Position numbers and translations under genes: made by a program | Origin: Opitutales bacterium UBA2995 | GTDB taxonomy: Bacteria; Verrucomicrobiota; Verrucomicrobiia; Opitutales; UBA2995 | DNA: 61,572 nucleotides | Reading direction: 5' to 3' | Assembly (NCBI GenBank): GCA_002346535.1 | Contig: DDZZ01000038.1 | Coordinates: 78,370-139,941 of the forward strand | Shown: piece after piece, positions 26,116 to 34,276 of the stretch | Layout: every line of letters starts with the position of its first letter | How positions within the stretch are numbered: position 1 is the stretch's first letter | The notes under the pieces: model-generated | Told to the model about the DNA's origin: nothing | The model's database searches: none | What the model saw: only the letters and a program-made list of their open reading frames with translations

Positions 26116-27582
26116 TTATAAATCGGGATGCTGAGATGAGAAATCATGTGCTTGCTCAAAGCTGTTCGCAATCGCCAGTAGGTCGGACTCACCAAAAGGC
26201 TTGCCCAATATTTGCAGGCCTATGGGAAGATTTTCAGAATTAAATCCGCAAGGAACGGATATCCCAGGGATGCCTGCCAAGTTAGCTGATATCGTAAATA
26301 TATCACTCAAGTACATAGCCAAAGGGTCTTCATTCTTCTCTCCGGCTCTGAAGGAAACAAATGGAGAGGTGGGGGTCAGGAGTGCATCCACTGACTCATA
26401 AGCCTTCATAAAATCTTCCCGGATCAATGTTCGGATTTTTTGGGCGCGCAGGTAATAGGCATCGTAGTAGCCCGAGCTCAGTACATAAGTGCCCAAAATA
26501 ATTCGGCGCTTTACTTCCTCCCCGAATCCCTCAGCACGACTTTTGAAGTAGAGGTCAATGGCGTCCTCAGATTGTTCGCTGCGATGTGAATACCGAACAC
26601 CGTCGTAACGAGCCAAATTGGATGAGGCTTCCGCAGTGGCGATAATGTAGTAAACCGCAATTGCCAGATCCATGTTAGGCATTTGGATTTCCTGAATTTC
26701 ACAACCCTGATCGGCATACCAATCTATCGCTTTCTGGATACAGGCCTTTACTTCGGGATCCAACCCTTCCTCAAAATATTCTTTGGGAACGCCGAGCTTC
26801 CAGGGTCCTATCGGGTTTTGTAGAATTTCAGGGTAGCCTGGAACTGCTTTCTCGATCGACGTAGAATCCTTGGGATCATGGCCGGCAATGGATTGTAGCA
26901 CCTGAGCCACATCGGCGACCGATCGGCCAAAAGGCCCAATTTGATCTAGAGAAGAGGCGTAAGCAACCAATCCGAATCGGGAAACCCTACCGTAAGTTGG
27001 TTTCATACCAACTACCCCGCAAAACGAGGCAGGTTGCCGAATCGAACCTCCCGTATCACTTCCCAAGGAGACCGGAACGGAACCGGCTGACACAGCCGCC
27101 GCACTTCCTCCACTTGATCCACCTGCGACCCGATCAGAACTCCAGGGATTGAAGGTTGTATTAAATGCGGAATTCTCAGTGGAAGATCCCATGGCAAACT
27201 CGTCCATGTTCAAGCGTCCAAAGGGAATCGCACCTGCCTCTTTCAGCTTTCTGCTGACAGTAGCGTCGTATGGTGGCACAAAATTTTCCAACATACGACT
27301 CGAACAGGTCAAGGGACTACCCGAGACCGCTATCACATCCTTCAAGCCGATAGGGATACCATCCAGGGGACCGCGCAATTCGCCATTGGCCCGGCGCTGG
27401 TCGGAGGCCTCGGCATTGGCTAATACGTTTTCCGCATCGAGTGAATTAAATGCCTGAATTTTTGAATCGACCGCCTCTTTCCGGTCGATTAGCTCGCGGC
27501 AAAGCTCAACAGAGGAAATTTCCCCTCCAGCAAGCAAGGATTGAAGGTCAGTTACAGTCTTGAAATGGAGGTTGTCTGGCAT
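26116..27582 (-). CDS. gatA: Asp/Glu-tRNA amidotransferase subunit A
   Basis: GatA is the amidase subunit that releases ammonia from glutamine for GatCAB. The Ser-cisSer-Lys catalytic set is present: Lys in GIPIGLKDVIAV, the amidase signature GGSSGGSAAAVSAGSVP and GSDTGGSIRQPASFCG. I used the ATG at 27582 (488 residues). A TTG at 27603, overlapping the gatC stop, would add seven residues and is also possible. It follows gatC directly. The stop at 26116 is followed at once by the repeat-bounded cassette. Confidence 0.95.
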   Translation of the reverse strand: MPDNLHFKTVTDLQSLLAGGEISSVELCRELIDRKEAVDSKIQAFNSLDAENVLANAEASDQRRANGELRGPLDGIPIGLKDVIAVSGSPLTCSSRMLENFVPPYDATVSRKLKEAGAIPFGRLNMDEFAMGSSTENSAFNTTFNPWSSDRVAGGSSGGSAAAVSAGSVPVSLGSDTGGSIRQPASFCGVVGMKPTYGRVSRFGLVAYASSLDQIGPFGRSVADVAQVLQSIAGHDPKDSTSIEKAVPGYPEILQNPIGPWKLGVPKEYFEEGLDPEVKACIQKAIDWYADQGCEIQEIQMPNMDLAIAVYYIIATAEASSNLARYDGVRYSHRSEQSEDAIDLYFKSRAEGFGEEVKRRIILGTYVLSSGYYDAYYLRAQKIRTLIREDFMKAYESVDALLTPTSPFVSFRAGEKNEDPLAMYLSDIFTISANLAGIPGISVPCGFNSENLPIGLQILGKPFGESDLLAIANSFEQAHDFSSQHPDL

Positions 27583-27599
27583 TTTACCCAAAATTGGAT

Positions 27600-27890
27600 T
27601 CAACCTTCGACGACTTTAGGCACTTGAACCATTTGGTTCCTTTTTGCAGCAGCGTGTTTTACTGCCGTTTCCGGATCGAATCCCTTCACCGATTCATCTT
27701 CCCTTAAAACGTTTTCCACCTGAAACGCGTGAGCCATGGGTTCGACACTACTTACGTCCACCTGATCAAGTTTCTTGAAGTATTCAAGGATGCCCTCAAG
27801 CTGGGAGGAGAAGAGCCGCCGTTCCTTTTCGGATAGGTCTATTCGAGCAAGCCTGGCGACGTAATCAATGTCTATAGAGTCCTTATTCAT
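27600..27890 (-). CDS. gatC: Asp/Glu-tRNA amidotransferase subunit C
   Basis: GatC is the small scaffold that clamps GatA to GatB. The 96-residue length and sequence fit: IDYVARLARIDLSEKERRLFSSQLEGILEYFKKLDQVDVSSVEPMAHAF, then VLREDESVKGF. Its ATG is one base after the pheT stop, so it is translationally coupled to phenylalanyl-tRNA synthetase. Presence of gatCAB implies that Gln-tRNA and/or Asn-tRNA are made by transamidation in this organism. Confidence 0.95.
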   Translation of the reverse strand: MNKDSIDIDYVARLARIDLSEKERRLFSSQLEGILEYFKKLDQVDVSSVEPMAHAFQVENVLREDESVKGFDPETAVKHAAAKRNQMVQVPKVVEG

Positions 27891-27891
27891 T

Positions 27892-30336
27892 TCAGGTTCT
27901 CACCTCATAGGGAGTGGATTCGGAAATTTCATTCTGAACGGTATTGAAAACCTCGCCGACCTCCTTGTCGGTCAAAGTCCGATCGTTCGATCGAAACTTC
28001 ATATTGAAGGCCAAGCTCTTTTTCCCATTGGGAAGTCCCTCTCCTTTGTAAACGTCGAAGATACTGATCGATTCAAGGTCGAAACGGCTCTTGACCGCAC
28101 GATTTGTAATCTTCTGCAGATCACGACGGACTGTTTCAGCGAGGAGGGATTCATCAACGACAAGAGCAAGATCCTTCTCGGTGGGAGGGTATTGACTGAA
28201 GGGTTTAAAACGAACCAAATCGCTTGAAGAGCCGACTTTTTCAGGAAGAATTTCCAATGTTCCGGCCAGGACGCTGCCTTCAAGGCCCCAGTCATTTACT
28301 AGGCTCATTTTGAGAAGTCCCAACCGTGCTTCAAATCCGTTGTCGGGAAAATGTCCGACATGAGAAGAATGCTCTTCTTCCCAAATTGAAATGCCAAAAT
28401 CCAGGCTCTTGAAGCCAACCTTTTCCAGATTCAATTCAGCCAGTTGGCCGAGTCTGTTTAGAATACTCTTGGTGGTATAGAAATCGGACGGTTCACGGTC
28501 CTTCCAAGAAGCTATGCGATCAGGTTGATAAATCGCAAAAGCTACCGAGATCATTTCGAAAACCTGGCCATCCAGCTCGTGAAATATTTTACCAACCTCA
28601 AATACCCGTTCCAATCCTGTCTTGCGGGCGAAATTGAGTTTGAGCGTATCCAGCAATCCGGGAATTAAAGAAACTCTGAGGTGCGTCTCATCCGACGAAA
28701 ACGGGTTCGAAAGCTTGAGTATTTCCTGGCTGAACCGGCTAAACCATCGAACGGTCTCCTCCTCGGTCCGCAAACTGTAATGCAAACATTCCTGAAAATG
28801 TTGTCCTGCGAGGTAAGAGGAAAACTGCTCCGCTAAGGTGGCAGTTCCATCATCGTCATGGATAAGCCCGGTCACCCTCACCGAAGAATCGGGAATGCAG
28901 TCGGTCCCAAACATACGCAGAACTTCTTCGGCAAGATCGGCTGGTCGGTAAAGATCCCCCCGCCAACTCGGGATGGACACCCGCCATTCTGAACCCTCGC
29001 TTGAAACCGAACATTCCAGAGATTCCAAAATCTCAGAAATTCGGTGATCGGAAATGTCATATCCCGCCAAATTTCGAATGTATTGAGGATCTAATTCAAT
29101 TTCTCTCTGAACTTCCGGTTCCGAGCCTGTCTGAATAACAGGACCAACCCATTCACCGCCAGCAATATCCAAGATCAGGTCGATTGCTCGGAGTGCTGCG
29201 AAATTGGCTCCTTGAGGATCGACACCCCGTTCAAAACGATAGGCACTATCCGAAGTAAGGTTCAAGGTTCGTGAAGTTTTGCGGATTCCGGATGGATCGA
29301 AAAACGCGGATTCCAAGACAACATCGACCGTATTGTCATCCACCTCGGGATCGGCTGAACCCATAACACCCGCGACCGCGATGGGCTTTTCCGCATCCGC
29401 AATCACCAACATATCCTCCGTCAAGGTCCGCTCCGTGTCATCCAAGGTTGTGATACGTTCATCCGGGGCTGCTTTGCGAACCACGATCTTGCCGCCACCG
29501 ATCTTTTTGGCATCGAAGGCATGGAGCGGCTGCCCGAACTCGAGCATTACAAAATTGGTGATGTCAACTACGTTGTTGATCGGCCGCTGTCCGACTGCCT
29601 CAAGGCATCGTTTCAACCAATCCGGACTCTCGGCGATCGTAACGCCTTTGATGCTGTGAGCATAATAATTGAGGCAATCCTCAGGAGCAGTCACATCCAC
29701 TCCGAAAATTAAACCAGGGTCACCCGTCTTCCGAATACCGTCAAAGTCCGTATCCAATTTTGGATACTTAAGTGGTTTACCAAAATAAGCGGCCATCTCA
29801 CGACCAATGCCAACGTGACTCAGACAATCGGGTCGGTTAGGAGTCACTTCAATGTCAAAGACAGTATCAGAATCCGTAAACACCTCGTTGATGGGCGTTC
29901 CAATATCAGGCCTATCGGCTAGAATCATTAACCCCGAATGATCATCCCCGAGCCCCAATTCGCGCGGACTACACATCATCCCGTAAGATTTTACACCGCG
30001 CAGCTTGGAGGCCTTGATTTTAAACTCACCAGGCAATCGCGCTCCTACGAGAGCCACTGGGACTCTGTCACCAACCTCATAGTTGGATGCACCACATACA
30101 ATTTGCAGCGAATCCGCTTCGCCAATATTGACGTCACAGACTCCAAGGCGATCTGCCTCCGGATGCTGGTTTCGAGACAGCACTTCTCCAACTACAACTT
30201 TTGGAAGATCCGGCAGCCCGGTTTGATGAACGTTCTCCACCTCAAATCCGATCATCGTTAATGCATACTCGATCTCCTCTACCGACTTGTCGGTCAGGTC
30301 GACGTAATTGGAAAGCCAATTGAATGAAAGGAGCAT
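27892..30336 (-). CDS. pheT: Phenylalanyl-tRNA synthetase beta subunit
   Basis: The protein is 814 residues from the ATG at 30336, 5 bp after the pheS stop; the frame continues to an in-frame TTG at 30345. Domains in order: N-terminal FNWLSNYVDL, EMAP/OB tRNA-binding part (VVGEVLSRNQHPEADRLGVC), B3/B4 editing core with RPDCLSHVGIGRE, the B5 domain, a catalytic-like fold, and the C-terminal ferredoxin-like anticodon domain (KPFSQYPPTEKDLALVVDE). All are present, so editing and tRNA binding should be normal. It forms the alpha2-beta2 enzyme with PheS. Confidence 0.96.
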   Translation of the reverse strand: MLLSFNWLSNYVDLTDKSVEEIEYALTMIGFEVENVHQTGLPDLPKVVVGEVLSRNQHPEADRLGVCDVNIGEADSLQIVCGASNYEVGDRVPVALVGARLPGEFKIKASKLRGVKSYGMMCSPRELGLGDDHSGLMILADRPDIGTPINEVFTDSDTVFDIEVTPNRPDCLSHVGIGREMAAYFGKPLKYPKLDTDFDGIRKTGDPGLIFGVDVTAPEDCLNYYAHSIKGVTIAESPDWLKRCLEAVGQRPINNVVDITNFVMLEFGQPLHAFDAKKIGGGKIVVRKAAPDERITTLDDTERTLTEDMLVIADAEKPIAVAGVMGSADPEVDDNTVDVVLESAFFDPSGIRKTSRTLNLTSDSAYRFERGVDPQGANFAALRAIDLILDIAGGEWVGPVIQTGSEPEVQREIELDPQYIRNLAGYDISDHRISEILESLECSVSSEGSEWRVSIPSWRGDLYRPADLAEEVLRMFGTDCIPDSSVRVTGLIHDDDGTATLAEQFSSYLAGQHFQECLHYSLRTEEETVRWFSRFSQEILKLSNPFSSDETHLRVSLIPGLLDTLKLNFARKTGLERVFEVGKIFHELDGQVFEMISVAFAIYQPDRIASWKDREPSDFYTTKSILNRLGQLAELNLEKVGFKSLDFGISIWEEEHSSHVGHFPDNGFEARLGLLKMSLVNDWGLEGSVLAGTLEILPEKVGSSSDLVRFKPFSQYPPTEKDLALVVDESLLAETVRRDLQKITNRAVKSRFDLESISIFDVYKGEGLPNGKKSLAFNMKFRSNDRTLTDKEVGEVFNTVQNEISESTPYEVRT

Positions 30337-30341
30337 AGGCC

Positions 30342-31382
30342 TCAAATAAATTGTTTAAGGAATCGATAATCGTTCTGGTAAAAATACCGAATGTCATCGA
30401 TCCCGTACATGATCATGGCAATGCGTTCGATCCCGAATCCAAAGGCGTAGCCGGAATAAACCTGGGGATCATAGTCAACCGCTTTGAATACGTTGGGGTC
30501 CACCATACCGCAGCCACCCAACTCGACCCACTCTTTGCCGACCTTGGCCAGGTGAGCTGAACTGGCATCCATTTCAAAACTAGGCTCAGTGTAAGGAAAA
30601 AAATGAGGGCGGAAGCGTGTCTTCGCTTCCTGACCCAGCAGCGACTTCAATAGAAAGTCGAGGATGGCTTTCAAGTCCATTACGGTAACTCCCTTGTCGA
30701 CATAGAGTCCTTCGACCTGTGTGAAACTGGCGCTATGAGTTGCATCAGTGCTGTCGCGACGGAAACAGCGACCTGGCGAAATAATCCTAACCGGTGGATC
30801 CTGTTTTAGCATTGTGCGGATCTGCACGGTTGAGGTGTGGGTCCGCAAAAGGTAACGCTCATCGGCCTGTTTTGATACATTGCCAAAGGTGGCATCTTCC
30901 GGCAGATAGAAAGTATCCTGAAGGTCTCTGGCGGGATGGTCTTTGGGAGTATTCAACGCATCGAAGCAGAAATACTCGGTTTCAACCTCAGGTCCCTCAG
31001 CCACGACAAAACCGACGGACTTCAGTATCTGAACGATCTCATTCCGCACTTGGGTCAACGGATGCAGATTACCGGGCTCGGGATCCGGGCTCGGCAGAGA
31101 AGGATCAACGGCTTCACCCAACCTGGCCTTCAATTCCACCGCTTCAATCGAATCGAGAGCCGATTGAAAGATAGCTTCCAAAGCCTTTTTCGCCTCATTG
31201 ATGAGCTTGCCGATCCTCGGTTTATCCTCTTTTGAAACCTGGGCCATGCCACGCATAGCTTCTTTTAGGGATCCGTTAGGTCCGACAAATCGGGCTTTGA
31301 ATGCTTCAAAATCCGGGCGAGATTGAACCGATGGGATTCCTTCCTCAACCTCGGATACTAAGGCCTTGAGTGTATCCTCCAT
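30342..31382 (-). CDS. pheS: Phenylalanyl-tRNA synthetase alpha subunit
   Basis: Catalytic class II subunit. It is 346 residues from the ATG at 31382; the longer open frame to a TTG at 31436 overlaps the rplT stop and is not family-like. Motifs: N-terminal coiled coil (EDTLKALVSEVEEGIPSV), HPLTQVRNEIVQILKSVGF, LLRTHTSTVQIR (motif 2 region), RCFRRDSTDATHSASFTQVEG and GFGIERIAMIMYGIDDIRYFYQNDYRFLKQF (motif 3). It lies 50 bp after rplT and 5 bp before pheT. Confidence 0.96.
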   Translation of the reverse strand: MEDTLKALVSEVEEGIPSVQSRPDFEAFKARFVGPNGSLKEAMRGMAQVSKEDKPRIGKLINEAKKALEAIFQSALDSIEAVELKARLGEAVDPSLPSPDPEPGNLHPLTQVRNEIVQILKSVGFVVAEGPEVETEYFCFDALNTPKDHPARDLQDTFYLPEDATFGNVSKQADERYLLRTHTSTVQIRTMLKQDPPVRIISPGRCFRRDSTDATHSASFTQVEGLYVDKGVTVMDLKAILDFLLKSLLGQEAKTRFRPHFFPYTEPSFEMDASSAHLAKVGKEWVELGGCGMVDPNVFKAVDYDPQVYSGYAFGFGIERIAMIMYGIDDIRYFYQNDYRFLKQFI

Positions 31383-31432
31383 GGAGCTCGGCAGGGAAAT
31401 TGTGTGCTGATATTTGCCTCGGTCTAAGCGCC

Positions 31433-31783
31433 TCAAGCTTCTTTAGCCTTATTGATGAGCGCTACAAAAGCAGTTTCATCGTGAATGGCCATTTCCGAAA
31501 GTTGTTTCCGATCGAGTTCGATTCCGGCCTTCTTCAATCCATTCATAAATCGACTGTAGGTGGTGTCGTAGGATCGACACATGGCATTGATCCGCACAAT
31601 CCAAAGGGAGCGCCAGGTGCGCTTTTTGTTTCTGCGGTCGCGATAGGCATACTGTTGGCCGTGATTTACGGCCTCGTGAGCATAGCGGAAAAGGCGGGAA
31701 CGATTTCCCCAGAATCCTTTTGCCTGTTTCAAAACGCGCTTACGGCGTTTGCGGGATGCGGGTGCGTTGGTTGCTCTAGGCAT
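31433..31783 (-). CDS. rplT: 50S ribosomal protein L20
   Basis: L20 is an early-assembly protein that binds 23S rRNA domain I and often represses its own operon. The protein is 116 residues and very basic: RKRRKRVLKQAKGFWGNRSRLFRYAHEAVNHGQQYAYRDRRNKKRTWRSLWIVRINAMCR, and a C-terminal globular part with YSRFMNGLKKAGIELDRKQLSEMA. ATG at 31783. It follows rpmI by 86 bp and begins the run into pheS-pheT, the common bacterial order. Confidence 0.97.
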   Translation of the reverse strand: MPRATNAPASRKRRKRVLKQAKGFWGNRSRLFRYAHEAVNHGQQYAYRDRRNKKRTWRSLWIVRINAMCRSYDTTYSRFMNGLKKAGIELDRKQLSEMAIHDETAFVALINKAKEA

Positions 31784-31869
31784 GTTTCTAAGGTTTGTGT
31801 GTTAAAACCGACAGGCCGCCTATTCTAGAGTGTCGCCTGAACGGTCAATTTTGGAGAACTCAAAAGATT

Positions 31870-32070
31870 CTAAGTACGGTTGCTGTGGGGAAGTGCCTTG
31901 TGGACAATCGCAGTGAAACCTTTTGAGGCTTGCTGGTCCTGCCCGCTGCGGCGCTTCTGCTTGACGGATTTAGAAGACAACAGGTGCCGATGATTCGGGC
32001 TACGGCGCATTACCTTGCCGGTTCCGGTGACCTTGAAGCGTTTGGCAATAGACTTTTTGGTTTTTTGCAT
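31870..32070 (-). CDS. rpmI: 50S ribosomal protein L35
   Basis: The 66-residue protein is typical of L35: MQKTKKSIAKRFKVTGTGKVMRR, then NHRHLLSSKSVKQKRR. ATG at 32070. Normally infC lies immediately upstream; here it is absent, and the next upstream DNA is a 760-bp stretch holding a structured repeat and gene remnants. This gene therefore probably starts its operon from a promoter in that region. Confidence 0.95.
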   Translation of the reverse strand: MQKTKKSIAKRFKVTGTGKVMRRSPNHRHLLSSKSVKQKRRSGQDQQASKGFTAIVHKALPHSNRT

Positions 32071-32831
32071 GTGAATTGCGGAAAGCGGTCCATGAAAGCT
32101 TCCGGACCTCCCATTGTAAAGGGCGAAATAAAGAGGAAATAACCCATAAGGCGAGAGGAAGGTTTATGGCAGGACGGTTTTGCCAAAAGCGCCAAATCCG
32201 ATATCGGTTAACTATGCCGATCAAGCTTGATATATCGAGCTTAACGACTGAATGCCGAGAGAGTGCACATAGGTGCACAAGCGAGATAAGAATGAGGCAC
32301 ACTCGGCATGTAGGCTTGACGGTTAGGACTAAAACATCAGCCAGAGAAGGACTCTTTTCTCGGTGAATTCACCTTGATTCGAAATATATTGTCCCTTTGC
32401 TCGAACCGGTTGAGGTTAACGTCCTCTCAATGAAATCAAACGATGGAAACATCCTGCCCCTGCTAACTCATCTTTTTGCAACCGATCGGCTCTTTTTCCG
32501 CCAACAGAGCCGGAACCGACTCATACATCAGCACGTCCTTTTCTTGTACCAATTTTTCGATATTTCCGAGATCGGTATCGAGGTAGTCAAACAGGAAATA
32601 GGACCGTGCAATTCAATGCGATATACCCTCGCGGAGGGTGGCATAGTCAATGCATAGGAAGCGAGGCTATTTAGTTGAATTCGAACAATCAAAACTGATG
32701 GTCCAACGGCTTCGGCAAAAAAGAAAGAATATTGAGTTCATCAGCTTCCCTTATGCCGATCAAGGCTTGTATAATACGAGAGATATAACCAAATATCTCG
32801 AAGAAATAAAATCGTTCATCGAAAACCACAT
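32071..32831. other. 760-bp region upstream of rpmI with repeat and gene remnants
   Basis: It contains repeat element B (32235-32312) and a remnant of an S9-type peptidase at the right end. On the minus strand, about 32463-32595, there is an open stretch of some 40 codons with protein-like composition (LFDYLDTDLGNIEKLVQEK) that I do not recognise. The rpmI promoter must be in the left part. No intact gene is seen. Confidence 0.5.
32235..32312 (+). repeat. Dispersed structured element, copy B
   Basis: Same length and ends as copy A: TCGAGCTTAACGAC at the start and ACTCGGCATGTA at the end. GTGCAC (32263-32268) pairs perfectly with GTGCAC (32273-32278) over an ATAG loop, at the same offset as the hairpin of copy A. 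ATGCCGAG (32252-32259) pairs with CTCGGCAT (32302-32309) as an outer stem. It sits about 165 nt upstream of the divergently read rpmI start. Confidence 0.6.
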
Positions 32832-32835
32832 TTAG
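32650..32835 (+). pseudogene. C-terminal remnant of an S9 (prolyl oligopeptidase-type) peptidase
   Basis: A 61-codon frame from an ATG at 32650. It reads EFEQSKLMVQRLRQKRKNIEFISFPYADQGLYNTRDITKYLEEIKSFIENHI. This follows the end of S9 hydrolases, where a QS..M..AL..AGK segment precedes Y.DEGHGF and a final helix. The catalytic His region (usually GHG) reads DQG, and the rest of the enzyme is missing. Its stop overlaps the end of the opposite P450 gene. It is most likely a decayed fragment. Confidence 0.5.
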
Positions 32836-34145
32836 GCTGGCTGATCCTCCACTTGGGGCATCAGTTTCCCCTCAAGTTCAGAAGTTTGGGGAACACCATA
32901 GTTTAAATTCACAAAAATTTCCGGCAGAGCTTCCAACTCCAGACTGAAGTTGCGTATCAGATTGGCCAGTACAATAGGCATGTGGATGCGAGCGAGGTTA
33001 ACACCCAGACAAATGTGGGTACTGCCGCCAAAAGTTCCATGTGCTTTTTTCGGATAGTCCTTTTCAATCCAGCGCCAGGGTTTAAAGCGGGTTGGTTCTT
33101 CGTAGATGTCATCCAGAAAATGGGTCAAGCATTGAAGGTGGAGCACATTAGTGCCAGTCGGAATTTCATAACCTTCAAATTCCAAATCCACCGCGGCCTG
33201 CTTTGGCATTACCGGAGCAGCCGGGAATATCCGCTCCATTTCCATGAGGGTAGCCTTAAGTTTAGGATATCCGTTCATTCCTGAGAGAAAAGAATCCTCA
33301 GTGTAACCTGTTAGCTCTATCCTCAATTGTTCATACCATTCCGGCTCGTCCTGTAGAAATCTAAGGCCGCAATTCAAGGTCCGCGCGGTATTGCCGGTGC
33401 CAGCCATAAGGAGCAGGTAAGCTTCGGGAATCCATTCATTGATATCCGGGATGCGAGAGCGATCTCCAGCCTGGTCGATCATGGTTTGGAAATTGTCTTC
33501 CTCTCGCTGACCAGCCAAACGACTTTCAACCAATTCTTTCAAATAGCTGAAAACAAATTCTCGGAGCTCGAGAAATTCCGGACGAGCATAATAGGCGGCC
33601 CTGTCCTCATCAGATTTACTGATGCCGGGAAGGAAATCTTCTTCAAAGCGGATAAACTTCCGCCGTGCCTCAGGACTCAATTCTGTCACTAGCACCGTTT
33701 TCGAGTTCGCCTCGGTCAAAGATTCCATGAAGAGGTTCATCATGCTCCAAGTATCCCCCACACGATCGCTGAAAAATTTTTGAACAGCCTGATCAATAGC
33801 AGGAATCTGACGGGCAATAAGACTCATCGCGAAACCGGGCTTTAAGGCCTTGCGTTTGGCCCGATGCGGCGGACCGTCCATTTGGGTAACATGAGTTGGG
33901 CCCATCACATCGCGAAATCCGCGCTGAGAAAATTCGTAATTCCATCGGTCCGGGTGTCCCCAGGACCATTCATTAGCCTTCAAACCTGCCACACAAACCC
34001 AGTCTTCTCCACGAAAATTTACACGAAATATATTTCCCAAACCCCGGTAGGCGGCCATGTGGTCGAACAGCTCCATCTCGGTTTTGCCTCGGCTATCCGC
34101 CAGCCTCAAACTGTTATAATGCGGAATTTCAAACAAAGTGGCCAT
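32832..34145 (-). CDS. Cytochrome P450
   Basis: A soluble bacterial-type P450 of 437 residues. The haem loop is FGGSTHICLG (372-381) with the thiolate ligand Cys379, and the ExxR motif is E302-MER305. The I-helix motif reads AGTGNT (248-253); the usual acidic residue before the Thr is Asn here, which may alter proton delivery to bound oxygen. Early residues WSWGHPDRWNYEF and MDGPPHRAKRKALKPGF fit the B-C region. No ferredoxin or reductase gene is adjacent, so electrons must come from elsewhere. The substrate is unknown. It is followed by S9 remnants and preceded by fusA with a terminator between. Confidence 0.9.
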   Translation of the reverse strand: MATLFEIPHYNSLRLADSRGKTEMELFDHMAAYRGLGNIFRVNFRGEDWVCVAGLKANEWSWGHPDRWNYEFSQRGFRDVMGPTHVTQMDGPPHRAKRKALKPGFAMSLIARQIPAIDQAVQKFFSDRVGDTWSMMNLFMESLTEANSKTVLVTELSPEARRKFIRFEEDFLPGISKSDEDRAAYYARPEFLELREFVFSYLKELVESRLAGQREEDNFQTMIDQAGDRSRIPDINEWIPEAYLLLMAGTGNTARTLNCGLRFLQDEPEWYEQLRIELTGYTEDSFLSGMNGYPKLKATLMEMERIFPAAPVMPKQAAVDLEFEGYEIPTGTNVLHLQCLTHFLDDIYEEPTRFKPWRWIEKDYPKKAHGTFGGSTHICLGVNLARIHMPIVLANLIRNFSLELEALPEIFVNLNYGVPQTSELEGKLMPQVEDQPA

Positions 34146-34228
34146 CGAGGAACCGAAGCAGATCCTGTTTCAGTATACCAGATAAAATCGAAACGGCAGT
34201 TTATAGAACTCCAATTGGCACAAAAAGA

Positions 34229-34254
34229 ATGCCCGACCGCTACTGACCGGGCAT
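34229..34254 (-). terminator. Rho-independent terminator of fusA
   Basis: On the minus strand ATGCCCG pairs with CGGGCAT around a 12-nt loop, followed by TTCTTTTTG. It lies 23 bp after the fusA stop. Confidence 0.75.
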
Positions 34255-34276
34255 CCAAAAGGTAGACAGGACAAAA

